Shown here: in pieces, positions 55,327-64,000 of the stretch
Layout: each line of letters begins with the position of its first letter
Position numbering within the stretch: the stretch's first letter is position 1
From: Cognatilysobacter terrigena
Lineage (GTDB): Bacteria; Pseudomonadota; Gammaproteobacteria; Xanthomonadales; Xanthomonadaceae
Reading direction: 5' to 3'
Assembly: GCF_004361065.1 (NCBI RefSeq)
Contig: NZ_SELT01000003.1
Coordinates: 62,001-126,000, forward strand
Length of the DNA stretch: 64,000 bases
Notes under the pieces: model-generated
What the model saw: only the letters and a program-made list of their open reading frames with translations
Told to the model about the DNA's origin: nothing
Database searches by the model: none
Translations under genes and position numbers: made by a program

Positions 55327-57825
55327 ATGTCCGCTTCGCGCTCCCTCTCCCTCCGCGTTTCCGCCCTCGCGTTCGGCCTGCTCGCCAGCGGCGTCGCGCT
55401 GGCCGATGCCCACCTCGACAGCCAGCTGGTGCAGAAGCTGGCCGCCGCCGCCCCGGCCGACCAGATCGGCGTCGTCGTCACCTATCGCCAGTCCGGCCCG
55501 GTCAACGCGACCGAACTCGCCACCCTCAAGTCGCTCGGCATCGAGAAGGGCCGCACGATGCGCACGCTGCCGATCGCGGGCGTGCTCGCCACGCCTGCGC
55601 AGATCCGCACGCTCGCGAAGGACGGCGACGTCGTCTCGATCTTCTACAACGCGCCGCTGCGCTATTTCGACGTCGAAGCGAACCAGATATCCAGCGTCAC
55701 CCGGGCGGTCTCGAACCCGGGCGACTTCAGCCGCGCGATTCCCTTCAGCGGCAAGGGCGTCGGCGTGATGATCAACGACTCCGGCATCGACGCGACGCAC
55801 GACGATCTCAAGCTCGGCACGCACGTCGTGCAGAACGTGCTCGCGCCGCAGAACATCCTCGCGTCGCTCGCGTCCGACGTCGCGCCCGGCATCGTGCCGA
55901 TGACCTATCTCGAGAACGTGCCGAACTCCGACATCAGCTCGGGCCACGGCACGCACTGCGCCGGCATCGTCGGCGGTAGCGGCCAGCGTTCGAACGGCCT
56001 GTATCGCGGCGTCGCGCCGGGCGCGTCCCTGGTCGGCTACGGCTCGGGCGCCGTGATCTCGATCCTCGACGCGGTCGGCGGCCTCGACTACGCGGCGACG
56101 AACCAGTTCAGCTACCGCGACACGATCCGCGTCGTCAGCAACTCGTGGGGCAGCAGCGGCACGTTCGAGCCGACCAACCCGGTGAACGTCGCGACCTACG
56201 AGCTCTACAAGCGCGGCATCGTCAGCGTGTTCGCGGCGGGCAATGACGGCCCCGGCGAAGACACGCACAATCCCTATGCGCAGGCGCCGTGGGTGATCTC
56301 CATCGGTGCGAGCGAGAAGGATGGCGTGCTGACCGGCTTCTCGTCGCGCGGCAAGCGCGGCGAAACCGGCACGTTCACCATGCCGGACGGTGTGGCGTGG
56401 ACGTACCGCAACGAACCGACCATCGTCGCGCCGGGCGTCGACATCGTCTCCGACCGCGACCTCGCCGGCGCACTGCCGCCGCTGGAAGCGCAGCACGATT
56501 CCGAGACGCTCGATCCGGCGTACCTGCCGTTCTACACGCACATGAGCGGCACCTCGATGGCGACGCCGCACGTCGCCGGCATCATCGCGCTGATGCTCGA
56601 GGCCAACCCGAACCTCACGCCGGCGCAGGTCAAGGACATAATTTCGCGCACCGCGACCAACATGACCGGTCGCCTGGCGTGGGAAGCGGGCGCGGGTCAC
56701 ATCAACGCGTATGCCGCCGTCGCCGAGGCGAGCAAGGTGCGCACGGGCTACGGTGCGACCGTCAACGCGCTGCGCACGTTCAACTCGAACGCCGTGCTCG
56801 CGAAGGGCGCCGATCCGGTCCCGTTCTCGCTGTTCTTCTCGCCCGTCGGCACCGTCGACACGATGGAGTTCGACGTCGGGCCTGACGTCGCGTTCGTGAG
56901 CGCGCGTTCCACCGTCGACAACACCGTCGCGCTGGTGCTGATCGATCCGGACGGCGAGCAGTACGGTTCGTCGATCGCGCTGCCGGTCGAAAGCGACACG
57001 ATCACGATCGGTGCGCCGGGCAAGCCGGGCAAGTGGAAGCTCACGGTCCGCGGCATCGGTTCGGTGTCGGGCGTCGCGCTGGATCCGGCGAAGGCCACGA
57101 ACGGTTATGCGGCGCCGGGTTACGTCGACGGCGAGATCAGCTTCCTCAACTCGGGCGGCTACACCGGCCTCAACGACATCGCCAACCATCCGGCACGCTC
57201 GGCGATCGAGTTCGCGGTCGCCAACCGCCTCGTCGACGGCTATTCGGACAAGAACTTCCGTCCGGACGCCAACATCAAGCGCATCGAGCTCGCGCAGTAC
57301 CTGTCGATGGGCCAGAACATCCGTCAGTCGCTGCCGTTCAACGGCAAGTCGAGCTTCAGCGACATCGGCACCGGCACCGTGGGCTATGCGGCCGCGGAAG
57401 CCGCGATCGCGAAGGGCGGCTCGCTGCGTGATCTCGCGCATTCGCAGGACGGCGTGATGGGCACGGTCAACGGCGCATTCCGCCCGAACGATTCGGTGAC
57501 GCGTGTGTCGCTGGTCTACTCGCTGGTGCAGAGCATGGCGTTGCAGTCGCAGGCGCACTCGTTCAGCGGCGAGCTCACGGCCGCGTACGGCACGCAGCGT
57601 GTGCCGGTCGCGGATGCGGCGTCGATCCCGGCGGCCCTGCGCGGTTACGTCCAGCTCGCGCTCGACCTCGGCCTGATCAACGCCCGCTTCGCGGTCGAGC
57701 AGGGTCCGTACGACCTGCAGCCCACGCTGAAGGCGTACTTCGATCCGAACAAGACGGTGACGCGTGCGGCCTTCGCCGTTGCCGCCGGTCGTTACCTGAC
57801 CGCGTACCAGGCTGCGCAGGACTGA
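55327..57825 (+). CDS. Secreted S8 subtilase with C-terminal SLH repeats
   Basis: An 832-aa exported serine protease. The signal peptide is about 1-27 (LSLRVSALAFGLLASGVALA). A pro-domain (about 28-140) precedes the S8 domain with catalytic Asp151 (NDSGIDATHDD), His207 (SGHGTHCAG) and Ser410 (SGTSMATPHVAG). From about 615 the tail holds three SLH-like repeats (NRLVDGYSDKNFRPDANIKRIELAQYL; GTVNGAFRPNDSVTRVSLVYSL; LKAYFDPNKTVTRAAFAVAAGRYL). SLH repeats usually bind cell-wall polymers. The ATG at 55327 is preferred to the longer frame from 55222. Confidence 0.94.
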   Translation: MSASRSLSLRVSALAFGLLASGVALADAHLDSQLVQKLAAAAPADQIGVVVTYRQSGPVNATELATLKSLGIEKGRTMRTLPIAGVLATPAQIRTLAKDGDVVSIFYNAPLRYFDVEANQISSVTRAVSNPGDFSRAIPFSGKGVGVMINDSGIDATHDDLKLGTHVVQNVLAPQNILASLASDVAPGIVPMTYLENVPNSDISSGHGTHCAGIVGGSGQRSNGLYRGVAPGASLVGYGSGAVISILDAVGGLDYAATNQFSYRDTIRVVSNSWGSSGTFEPTNPVNVATYELYKRGIVSVFAAGNDGPGEDTHNPYAQAPWVISIGASEKDGVLTGFSSRGKRGETGTFTMPDGVAWTYRNEPTIVAPGVDIVSDRDLAGALPPLEAQHDSETLDPAYLPFYTHMSGTSMATPHVAGIIALMLEANPNLTPAQVKDIISRTATNMTGRLAWEAGAGHINAYAAVAEASKVRTGYGATVNALRTFNSNAVLAKGADPVPFSLFFSPVGTVDTMEFDVGPDVAFVSARSTVDNTVALVLIDPDGEQYGSSIALPVESDTITIGAPGKPGKWKLTVRGIGSVSGVALDPAKATNGYAAPGYVDGEISFLNSGGYTGLNDIANHPARSAIEFAVANRLVDGYSDKNFRPDANIKRIELAQYLSMGQNIRQSLPFNGKSSFSDIGTGTVGYAAAEAAIAKGGSLRDLAHSQDGVMGTVNGAFRPNDSVTRVSLVYSLVQSMALQSQAHSFSGELTAAYGTQRVPVADAASIPAALRGYVQLALDLGLINARFAVEQGPYDLQPTLKAYFDPNKTVTRAAFAVAAGRYLTAYQAAQD

Positions 57826-57860
57826 TCGCGTCCCCACCGCGACAGTCGTGCACAAAAAAA

Positions 57861-57880
57861 CGCCCCGGGTCACCGGGGCG
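57861..57880. terminator. Bidirectional terminator
   Basis: An 8-bp stem cgccccgg (57861-57868) with ccggggcg (57873-57880). It is flanked by seven A on the left (T-tract for the minus strand) and atttcctttg on the right. It serves the subtilase and the convergent gene ending at 57908. Confidence 0.8.
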
Positions 57881-57907
57881 ATTTCCTTTGCGACGAGACC
57901 AGGCGCG

Positions 57908-58318
57908 TTACTTGCTCGCGACGCGCTCGGCCTCGCGGATTGCCTTCGTGTCCAACGGACGGATCGCCTGGATGCGACAGGGCATCGTGCGGCCGGCGCC
58001 GAGCGGGATCACGTCATCGAGACGTGCCGACACCTCATTGATGATCCCGCTGTGTGTCAGCTGGATGCCGTGGGCCCATTCGAGGTCGGGGCAGTGTGAG
58101 AGATCGAGGAGATAAGCGCGGCCGGGCGACGTCCACAGCGCAAGCGCATCCGGCCCGAGCGGCGTCCACTGCGTGAAGCTGCTCGTGTAGACGAAATTGT
58201 TGACCGGCGCGCCGGCATTCGATCGATAGAGTTCCAGCTGGCGGGCGGTCTTGGCGGGATCGCTCGCGCATCCGGCGAGCGCGACCGCGGCAGCCACGAG
58301 TGCGACGAGAGTTCGCAT
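57908..58318 (-). CDS. DUF6491-like lipoprotein
   Basis: A 136-aa protein with a type II signal peptide MRTLVALVAAAVALAGCASDP; the lipidated Cys is at residue 17. The core (APVNNFVYTSSFTQWTPLGPDALALWTSPGRAYLLDLSHCPDLEWAHGIQLTHSGIINEV) matches small xanthomonad lipoproteins of the DUF6491 type (recalled, not searched). Function unknown. An in-frame ATG at 58354 would hide the signal peptide. Confidence 0.8.
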   Translation of the reverse strand: MRTLVALVAAAVALAGCASDPAKTARQLELYRSNAGAPVNNFVYTSSFTQWTPLGPDALALWTSPGRAYLLDLSHCPDLEWAHGIQLTHSGIINEVSARLDDVIPLGAGRTMPCRIQAIRPLDTKAIREAERVASK

Positions 58319-58471
58319 GGCATCTGCTCCGATGCAGTTCAGTACACCGATCATGCGCCTCCGCCGAGCGCGACTGAACAGGCGGCGCCGACGGTGTTCA
58401 GGCCGCATGCGGCTTGCCAAGCCCTCCACGCGTCCGTAACATGCCGCCTCCCACGGCGACCCCGTGGATCC

Positions 58472-58547
58472 GGCCGGGTAGCTCAGTTGGTAGAGCAGGG
58501 GATTGAAAATCCCCGTGTCGGCGGTTCGATTCCGTCCCCGGCCACCA
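58472..58547 (+). tRNA. tRNA-Phe (anticodon GAA)
   Basis: A 76-nt cloverleaf. The acceptor ggccggg (58472-58478) pairs with cccggcc; CCA is encoded. The anticodon stem gggga/tcccc with loop ttgaaaa gives GAA, reading UUC. The T-arm is ggttcgattcc. Confidence 0.97.
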
Positions 58548-58563
58548 TAATTCGATCGAAAAA

Positions 58564-58588
58564 GCCCGCAGCCGCTGCGGGCTTTTTT
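58564..58588 (+). terminator. Terminator of tRNA-Phe
   Basis: An 8-bp stem, gcccgcag (58564-58571) with ctgcgggc (58575-58582), a 3-nt loop and a run of six T follow the tRNA by about 16 nt. Confidence 0.9.
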
Positions 58589-58658
58589 GTTGCCCGAACG
58601 TCGCCTTGACCCGGCTCGCCGCAGGCGGTCGAATGGCGGTCGAACCGCGGAGATCGCC

Positions 58659-59549
58659 ATGAAGCTCTGGTCCATCGATGGCAACGCGCAAAAGCTCGAC
58701 GGCGGCGCGATGTTCGGCAACGCGCCGCGCGCGCTGTGGTCGCGCTGGGCGGCGCCGGACGAGCAGGGTCGCATCGATCTGGCGTGCCGCGCATTGCTGG
58801 CGTCGCCGCTGGCGGGCAAGACCGTGCTGTTCGAGGCCGGCATCGGCGCGTTCTTCGAGCCGAAGCTTCGCGACCGCTACGGCGTTGTCGAGGACCGCCA
58901 CGTGCTGCTCGACTCGCTCGCGCACGCCGGCTTTGGCCCCGATGACATCGACGTCGTGGTGCTTTCGCACCTGCATTTCGACCACGCGGGCGGTTTGCTG
59001 TCGGCGTGGAAGGAAGGCGCGGAGCCGTCGCTCGTGTTCCCGAACGCGACCTACGTCGTCGGCCGCCGCCATTTCGAACGCGCGCTCGATCCGCATGATC
59101 GCGACCGCGCGAGCTTCATCCCGGCACTGCCCGGCTTGCTGCAGTCGACGGGGCGACTCGAACTCGTCGACAGCGAACACTCGCGCACGCTCGGCGACGC
59201 GGTGCGCTTCCATTTCAGCGATGGCCACACGCCGGGCCTGATGCTCGCGGAGATCGTGGCCGCGCACGACGCCAACGGCTATCCGCATGGTGGCGTCGTG
59301 TTCTGCGCCGACCTGATCCCGGGGCGGCCCTGGGTGCACGTGCCGATCACGATGGGCTACGACCGCAACGCTGAGCTGCTGATCGACGAGAAGAAGGCAT
59401 TCCTCGACGACATGCTCGCGCGCGACGTCCATCTCTACTTCACGCACGACCCCGCGTGCGCGCTCGCGCGTGTCGTGAAATCTTCGGACGGGCGTTTCAG
59501 CACGACCAACGAAGTGCCCGCGTTGCAGGCGCGTCCGCTCGCCGCATGA
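58659..59549 (+). CDS. MBL-fold metallo-hydrolase
   Basis: A 296-aa protein with the metal-binding motif [10 protein letters not shown] (near residue 107) and further ligands in [10 protein letters not shown] and the later Asp and His. It belongs to the lactonase/glyoxalase II-like family; substrate unknown. It is the first gene of an overlapping three-gene operon with the TMEM43-like and MAPEG-like genes (ATGA at 59546). ATG at 58659 is preferred to the longer frame at 58587. Confidence 0.9.
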   Translation: MKLWSIDGNAQKLDGGAMFGNAPRALWSRWAAPDEQGRIDLACRALLASPLAGKTVLFEAGIGAFFEPKLRDRYGVVEDRHVLLDSLAHAGFGPDDIDVVVLSHLHFDHAGGLLSAWKEGAEPSLVFPNATYVVGRRHFERALDPHDRDRASFIPALPGLLQSTGRLELVDSEHSRTLGDAVRFHFSDGHTPGLMLAEIVAAHDANGYPHGGVVFCADLIPGRPWVHVPITMGYDRNAELLIDEKKAFLDDMLARDVHLYFTHDPACALARVVKSSDGRFSTTNEVPALQARPLAA

Positions 59550-60262
59550 GGCCGATCGCGACGCTGGCGCTGGCTGCGCTCTTCGCCGCCGGCATTGCCC
59601 GTGCGGACGTCGCGCCGGAGAACGATCCGGCGCCGTCGAACGCGCTGGAGGATCCCGACTTCCATGTCGGCTCGAAGCAGTTCGGACTGGAACGTCGCGT
59701 CGAGATGTTCCAGTGGACGCGGGCCGACGACGGGCGCTACGGCACGATCTGGAACGCCGCGCCGATCGCATCCGACGAGTTCGATGCGCAGCACCGCAAT
59801 CCTTCGAAGCTTCCGATCCGCAATCGCCAGTGGTGGGTCGATTCGGTGTCGCTCGACGGTCGTCCGCTGCCGATCGACGTCGTTCGGCTCCTGGGGCAAT
59901 GGCAGACCGCGCGCCCGAATTTCTCGCGGCTCCCCGCCGACCTCGGCGCGAGCTTCCAGCCGGAAGGCGACGGCCTCGCGAGCAGCTACAACCCGCTCGC
60001 ACCCGAAATCGGCGATGTGCGCATCACCTGGCACGAGTTCGTGCTTCCGCCGCTCGCCGGGAAAGTCGAACTCCGCGATGGCGTCTGGCAGTTGAGCGCG
60101 AAGGTGGCAGCGGCGCCCGCGGTTGCGCGGCCCGCCATCGACATCGCGGCCGCCGCGCGCAAGCCGGCGATGAAGCTGCGTCCCTGGCTCATCGCGATCG
60201 CCGTGGTCGCACTCGCGGGCCTGTGGTTCCTCACTCGCGCGATCACCGGAGGCAAGACCTGA
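59546..60262 (+). CDS. TMEM43-like membrane protein
   Basis: A 238-aa protein with an N-terminal signal-like helix ([20 protein letters not shown]) and a C-terminal transmembrane segment ([22 protein letters not shown]). The region ([30 protein letters not shown]...[18 protein letters not shown]) resembles the TMEM43 family. It overlaps the MBL gene (ATGA) and MAPEG gene (TGATG). Confidence 0.8.
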   Translation: MRPIATLALAALFAAGIARADVAPENDPAPSNALEDPDFHVGSKQFGLERRVEMFQWTRADDGRYGTIWNAAPIASDEFDAQHRNPSKLPIRNRQWWVDSVSLDGRPLPIDVVRLLGQWQTARPNFSRLPADLGASFQPEGDGLASSYNPLAPEIGDVRITWHEFVLPPLAGKVELRDGVWQLSAKVAAAPAVARPAIDIAAAARKPAMKLRPWLIAIAVVALAGLWFLTRAITGGKT

Positions 60263-60663
60263 TGCCCGTCGTGACACTGCTCGTCGCCGGCCTGCACGGC
60301 CTGCTGCTGTTGTCGCTGTCGCTGCCCGTCGTGCTGATGCGCCGCGGTCGCAGGGTGGGCCTCGGTGACGGTGGCGATCCGCAACTGCTGCGCCGCATTC
60401 GCATCCATGCCAACTTCATCGAGAACGTGCCGTTCGCGCTGATCGTGCTCGCGTTGCTGGAACTGTCGGGGCTGGAGCGCTCGTGGGTCGCGGTGCTTGG
60501 CGGCATGTTGCTGATCGCGCGGCTGTTGCACGCGCTCGGGTTGTCGCGGTCGTCGGGCTATTCGTTCGGACGATTCACCGGCACCGTTCTGACGTGGACG
60601 GTGATCGGCACGGGATCGATCTTGGCGATCGTTCGCAGCATCGCGATGCTCACCGTCCACTGA
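60262..60663 (+). CDS. MAPEG-family membrane protein
   Basis: A 133-aa integral membrane protein with four hydrophobic helices. The segment LLRRIRIHANFIENVPFALIVLALLELSG is the family pattern (RxxxNxxE with Asn and Glu in the second helix), seen in MAPEG glutathione-dependent enzymes. It is the last gene of the operon and precedes a bidirectional terminator. Confidence 0.88.
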   Translation: MPVVTLLVAGLHGLLLLSLSLPVVLMRRGRRVGLGDGGDPQLLRRIRIHANFIENVPFALIVLALLELSGLERSWVAVLGGMLLIARLLHALGLSRSSGYSFGRFTGTVLTWTVIGTGSILAIVRSIAMLTVH

Positions 60664-60680
60664 ACGTCACGCACAAAAAA

Positions 60681-60706
60681 GGCCGGCGATCTGCCGGCCT
60701 TTTTTT
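60681..60706. terminator. Bidirectional terminator
   Basis: A 7-bp stem ggccggc (60681-60687) with gccggcc (60693-60699), flanked by six A on the left and seven T on the right. It separates the MAPEG gene from the convergent aminotransferase gene. Confidence 0.88.
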
Positions 60707-60723
60707 GTCGCGGAAAACGCCGG

Positions 60724-62232
60724 TTACGCCGCGGCGGCCTGCTCGATGCGCGGGCCTTCCTTCAGCGCGCGGCCGACCATCCCGACCACCATCTCCAGCT
60801 CCTCGCTGGTGATCGTGAACGTCGGCGTGAAGCGAAGTGAATTCGCGCCGCCGTGGATCACGCCGATGCCGCGCTCGCGCAGCCATTCCTCGGTCGAACC
60901 CGCGCCGTAGCACTTGAACTTCGGCGACAGCTCGCACGAGAACAGCAGGCCGGTGCCTTGCACCTTGGTGATCAGGCCGCCGAGTTCCGACTTCAGCGCT
61001 TCGAGGCGCTGCAGCGCTTCGGCACCGCGTGCGCGGATGTTCTCGCGCACCGCCGGAGTCACCAATTCGATGACGGCACACGCGACGTCGAGCGCGCGCG
61101 GGTTGGTCGTCATCGTGTTGCCGTACAGGCCCTTGCGATACAGGCCGGCCGCGCGACCGTTCACCGCGAGCACCGACAGCGGGTACTGACCGGCGTTCAG
61201 CGCCTTCGAATACGTTTCCATGTCGGGCGGATCGATGCCTTCGAAACCGGGGTAATCGACGATCGACAGCACGCCGTTCGCGCGCAGGCCCGCCTGGATC
61301 GAGTCGACCAGCAGCAGGCCGCCGTGCGACTTCGTGAGTTCGCGCGCAGCGTCGTAGAACGCTCGCGGCACGCTGCGGCCCGGATCGCCTTCGCCCATGA
61401 CCGGCTCGAGGAACATGGCCTCGATGAACCAGCCGTTCGCATCGGCGTCGGCGAACGCACGACGCAGTGCGTCGACGTCGTACGGCTCGACGGTGATGAC
61501 CGAATCCTCGCCGCGATAGCTCGCGAGGTGCTGCGCGTAGGTCTTGCGCGACGAGTCCGAGTAGAGCGCCGGGCGCTCGGTGCGGCCGTGGAAGCTGCCC
61601 TTCACCACGAGACGCTTGATCGTGCGGCCGGCATGGCGCGCGCCCGTGTCGGTCATCAGCTTGGCGTTCGCGTCGGCGATGCGCGAGGCGAGCGACACCG
61701 ATTCGGAGCCGGAGTTGAGGCAGAAGAAGCGCTCGTACGGGCAACCGTTCGCGAGGCCGATCACGCCGCGGATCGCGCGGTCGAAACGACGCTGCGCCAG
61801 CGACGGCGTCATGATGTTGGCCATCACCTGCGGCTTGGTCATCGCCTCGATGACGGCGGCCGGCGCATGGCCGAAGCCGAGCATGCCGTAGCCGCCCGAG
61901 TCGTGGAGCACCGCGCCCTTGAGCGTGACCACCCACGGGCCGCGCGCGACCAGGGCGACGTACGGATTCACCGCGTCGTCCGGATAGAAGTTGACGTAGC
62001 CCGCCTGCACGCCGTGGATCTGCGCGTCCTCGTCGAGATCCAGCAGGTCGGCGACGTCGGCCTTCACCGCCTCGAACTCACGCGCGGCGGCTTCGATGGC
62101 TTCGCGCAGGTCGGCGTGCGAGGCGGCGAAGCGTTCGATCGTCGCGTCGTCCAGGCCCACCGTCCGGCGGGTTCCGCCGCGGGCGCGCAACGGCGCGAGA
62201 AGGGCGACGGCGTTCGGTGCGGGGTTCGACAT
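60724..62232 (-). CDS. Class III aminotransferase (PLP-dependent)
   Basis: A 502-aa enzyme. The PLP fold is evident in CLNSGSESVSLASRIADA, the family region DSIQAGLRANGVLSIVDYPGFEGIDPPDMETYSKALNAGQYP (Lys in SKAL binds PLP) and the C-terminal GGANSLRFTPTFTIT. It resembles ornithine/diaminobutyrate-type aminotransferases, but the specific substrate cannot be assigned. The N-terminal about 90 residues are an extra helical region. The usual DEVQTGFGR pattern is altered to DSIQAGLRA, where the Asp remains. Confidence 0.85.
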   Translation of the reverse strand: MSNPAPNAVALLAPLRARGGTRRTVGLDDATIERFAASHADLREAIEAAAREFEAVKADVADLLDLDEDAQIHGVQAGYVNFYPDDAVNPYVALVARGPWVVTLKGAVLHDSGGYGMLGFGHAPAAVIEAMTKPQVMANIMTPSLAQRRFDRAIRGVIGLANGCPYERFFCLNSGSESVSLASRIADANAKLMTDTGARHAGRTIKRLVVKGSFHGRTERPALYSDSSRKTYAQHLASYRGEDSVITVEPYDVDALRRAFADADANGWFIEAMFLEPVMGEGDPGRSVPRAFYDAARELTKSHGGLLLVDSIQAGLRANGVLSIVDYPGFEGIDPPDMETYSKALNAGQYPLSVLAVNGRAAGLYRKGLYGNTMTTNPRALDVACAVIELVTPAVRENIRARGAEALQRLEALKSELGGLITKVQGTGLLFSCELSPKFKCYGAGSTEEWLRERGIGVIHGGANSLRFTPTFTITSEELEMVVGMVGRALKEGPRIEQAAAA

Positions 62233-62421
62233 GACAGCGGCTCCTGGGTCCTGACGACTGCCGGAAAACGCGGGAAAGACGCGGGCGCGGAAGCGCGCGC
62301 GAGGCGTTTTCCGTTTCCATTCAAAAGGTTGCGGCTATGCTATCACGCGGTTTTTGCGCCGATAACCCCCGCCGCGCCGGTACACTACGCGGCCGTCCGC
62401 GCCGCGGATGAACGGTCGACG

Positions 62422-63486
62422 ATGGTTCCGTCCGCCTTGAAGAAGTCCGATTTCGACTACGAACTTCCGCCCGAGCTGATCGCACAGGCGCCGCTCGCCG
62501 AGCGCACCGCGAGCCGTCTGCTGGTGGTGCCGCCGGGCGATGCGCCGTTCGAGGATCGCGTCTTTCGCGATCTCCCGAACCTGCTGCGCGCGGGCGACCT
62601 GCTCGTCTTCAACGACACCCGCGTGATTCCCGCGCGCCTGTTCGGCCAGAAGCGCACGGGCGGTCGCGTCGAAATCATGATCGAGCGCCTGCTTGGGGGC
62701 GATCGCGCGCGGGCGCAGCTCGGCGTGAGCAAGTCGCCGAAGGCGGGCGCGGAGATCGAGCTCGACGCCGGCGGCATCGCACGCGTGCTCGGTCGTGAAG
62801 GCGAGTTCTACGAGCTGCAGTTCGAGGTCGCGGAACCGCTGGAATCCTGGCTGCTGCACGCCGGCCGGCTGCCGCTGCCGCCGTACATCCAGCGCGAACC
62901 CGGCAAGGACGACGCGGAGCGCTACCAGACCGTGTTCGCGAAGGAAGTCGGCGCCGTCGCCGCGCCAACCGCGGGCCTGCATTTCGACGAAGGCCTGCTG
63001 GGGCAGTTGCGCGAGATGGGCGTCGAGTTCGGCCACGTCACGCTGCATGTGGGCGCGGGCACCTTCCAGCCCGTGCGCGTCGACGACCTGAGCCAGCACG
63101 TGATGCACAGCGAGTGGATCAACGTCGGCGCCGCACTCGTCGAGCAGATCCGTCGCACGCGCGAGGCGGGCGGGCGCGTCATCGGCGTGGGTACGACGGT
63201 GGTGCGTGCGCTAGAAAGCGCGACGCGGCATCACGACGATGGCAGCGTCGAACTCGTGCCGTTCGCCGGGGAGACGCAGCTCTTCATCCTGCCGGGCTAT
63301 CGCATGACCAGCGTCGACGCGATGGTCACCAACTTCCATCTGCCGCAGAGCACGCTGCTGATGATGGTGTCCGCCTTCGCGGGTCGCGATCGCATTTTCG
63401 AGGCGTACCGCCACGCGATCACCGCGCGCTACCGCTTCTTCTCGTACGGCGACGCGATGATGTTGTGGCGCGCCGCGCCGCTATAG
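62422..63486 (+). CDS. queA: tRNA preQ1(34) S-adenosylmethionine ribosyltransferase-isomerase QueA
   Basis: A 354-aa enzyme that transfers the ribosyl group of SAM to preQ1 in tRNA to form epoxyqueuosine. Typical segments are [47 protein letters not shown] and [15 protein letters not shown]. The ATG at 62422 (MVPSALKK) is chosen; the very long in-frame ORF from 60853 runs antisense to the aminotransferase and is not credible. tgt follows 86 nt later. Confidence 0.96.
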   Translation: MVPSALKKSDFDYELPPELIAQAPLAERTASRLLVVPPGDAPFEDRVFRDLPNLLRAGDLLVFNDTRVIPARLFGQKRTGGRVEIMIERLLGGDRARAQLGVSKSPKAGAEIELDAGGIARVLGREGEFYELQFEVAEPLESWLLHAGRLPLPPYIQREPGKDDAERYQTVFAKEVGAVAAPTAGLHFDEGLLGQLREMGVEFGHVTLHVGAGTFQPVRVDDLSQHVMHSEWINVGAALVEQIRRTREAGGRVIGVGTTVVRALESATRHHDDGSVELVPFAGETQLFILPGYRMTSVDAMVTNFHLPQSTLLMMVSAFAGRDRIFEAYRHAITARYRFFSYGDAMMLWRAAPL

Positions 63487-63571
63487 CACTCGCATTCGGC
63501 GATGCGTCAACGCGTCGCCACGCGCTGCTGACACCCGCTTGCGGGCTTTCAAACGTACCCGGACCAACCCC

Positions 63572-64000
63572 ATGAGCCGCATGTCCTTCCAGCTCCTCGG
63601 CACCGACGGCGTCGCCCGTCGTGGTCGCCTCACGTTCCCGCGCGGAACGGTGGAGACGCCCGCGTTCATGCCGGTGGGCACCTACGGCTCGGTGAAAGGC
63701 GTCACGCCCGATCAGGTGCGCGAGCTCGGCGCCGAAATCATCCTCGGCAACACGTTCCATCTCTATCTGCGACCGGGCCTCGACGTCATCGCCGACCACG
63801 GCGGGCTGCACGGCTTCTCGCGCTGGAACGGGCCGATCCTGACCGACTCCGGCGGCTTCCAGGTCTTCTCGCTCGCGCATCGTCGCAAGATCACGGAGGA
63901 GGGCGTCACATTCGCATCGCCCGCCGATGGCGCGAAGGTGTTCCTCGGCCCCGAGGAGAGCATGCGCATCCAGAAGGTGCTCGACTCGGACATCGTGATG
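63572..64000 (+). CDS. tgt: tRNA-guanine transglycosylase Tgt (cut by the window end)
   Basis: The first 143 codons of a family of about 375 aa; the gene continues beyond 64000. It begins [20 protein letters not shown]. It includes the active-site segment [20 protein letters not shown] with the catalytic Asp in DSGGFQ, then [13 protein letters not shown]. It exchanges guanine 34 for preQ1 in tRNAs, the step before QueA. It is preceded by queA. Confidence 0.95.
   Translation, partial: MSRMSFQLLGTDGVARRGRLTFPRGTVETPAFMPVGTYGSVKGVTPDQVRELGAEIILGNTFHLYLRPGLDVIADHGGLHGFSRWNGPILTDSGGFQVFSLAHRRKITEEGVTFASPADGAKVFLGPEESMRIQKVLDSDIVM

Noticed and set aside
60853..62421. N-terminal extension of queA that joins 60853 to 63486
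   Set aside because: It runs antisense to the aminotransferase gene. The QueA family begins at 62422.

Overview
The window is GC-rich chromosomal DNA from a gammaproteobacterium, most likely a member of the Xanthomonadaceae/Lysobacteraceae (Lysobacter-like). The reasons are very high GC in the backbone, the conserved thrS-infC-rpmI-rplT-pheS-pheT-ihfA-merR order, a fused MoaC-MoaB protein, a TraB/GumN-type protein, an imuA-imuB-dnaE2 cassette and an SLH-bearing secreted subtilase. The assignment is inferred from gene content; no marker gene was searched.

Region by region. (1) 1-5400: tRNA-Val, a small membrane protein, and a tightly overlapping molybdenum-cofactor operon (moaA, moaCB fusion, moeA, moaD, moaE, mobA and one unknown gene). 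(2) 5594-13308: the translation block thrS, infC (ATC start), rpmI, rplT, pheS, pheT, followed by ihfA and a MerR-type regulator. (3) 13986-40684: an integrative genomic island of about 26.7 kb in the 3' end of tRNA-Pro(GGG), bounded by a 27-bp direct repeat. Its GC is lower and more variable than the backbone. (4) 40860-64000: backbone again, with a GumN-like protein, dxs, an HNH nuclease, an acyl-CoA dehydrogenase, an FHA/Ser-Thr kinase/histidine kinase/response regulator operon, a subtilase with SLH repeats, tRNA-Phe, an MBL-TMEM43-MAPEG operon, a class III aminotransferase, queA and the start of tgt.

The island is the most interesting part. It encodes a tyrosine recombinase. It also carries a His-Xaa-Ser (HXS) peptide-modification operon: hxsD, two radical-SAM enzymes hxsB and hxsC, and the substrate hxsA, which has five tandem His-X-Ser triplets before a peptidoglycan-binding domain. 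Upstream in the same orientation are an exported protein, a lipoprotein and a secreted glucosaminidase-like/VWD-like protein; downstream is a membrane-anchored protein. The product and role of this system are not described as far as I know. The layout suggests a modified, wall-bound surface protein.

Next to it lie probable defence genes: a CoiA-like nuclease, a divergent PD-(D/E)XK-like and PIN-like pair, and a CBASS operon (CapV patatin phospholipase, DncV-like CD-NTase, and an AGS-C sensor domain that is unusually a separate gene). The island also carries a self-contained SOS mutagenesis cassette (lexA2, imuA, imuB, dnaE2) with a perfect 20-bp palindromic operator touching the lexA2 start codon, then a divergent SRAP-domain gene. 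It ends with an XRE regulator, a lipoprotein and the right attachment site. The native terminator of tRNA-Pro appears to sit beyond that right end, displaced from its gene by the insertion.
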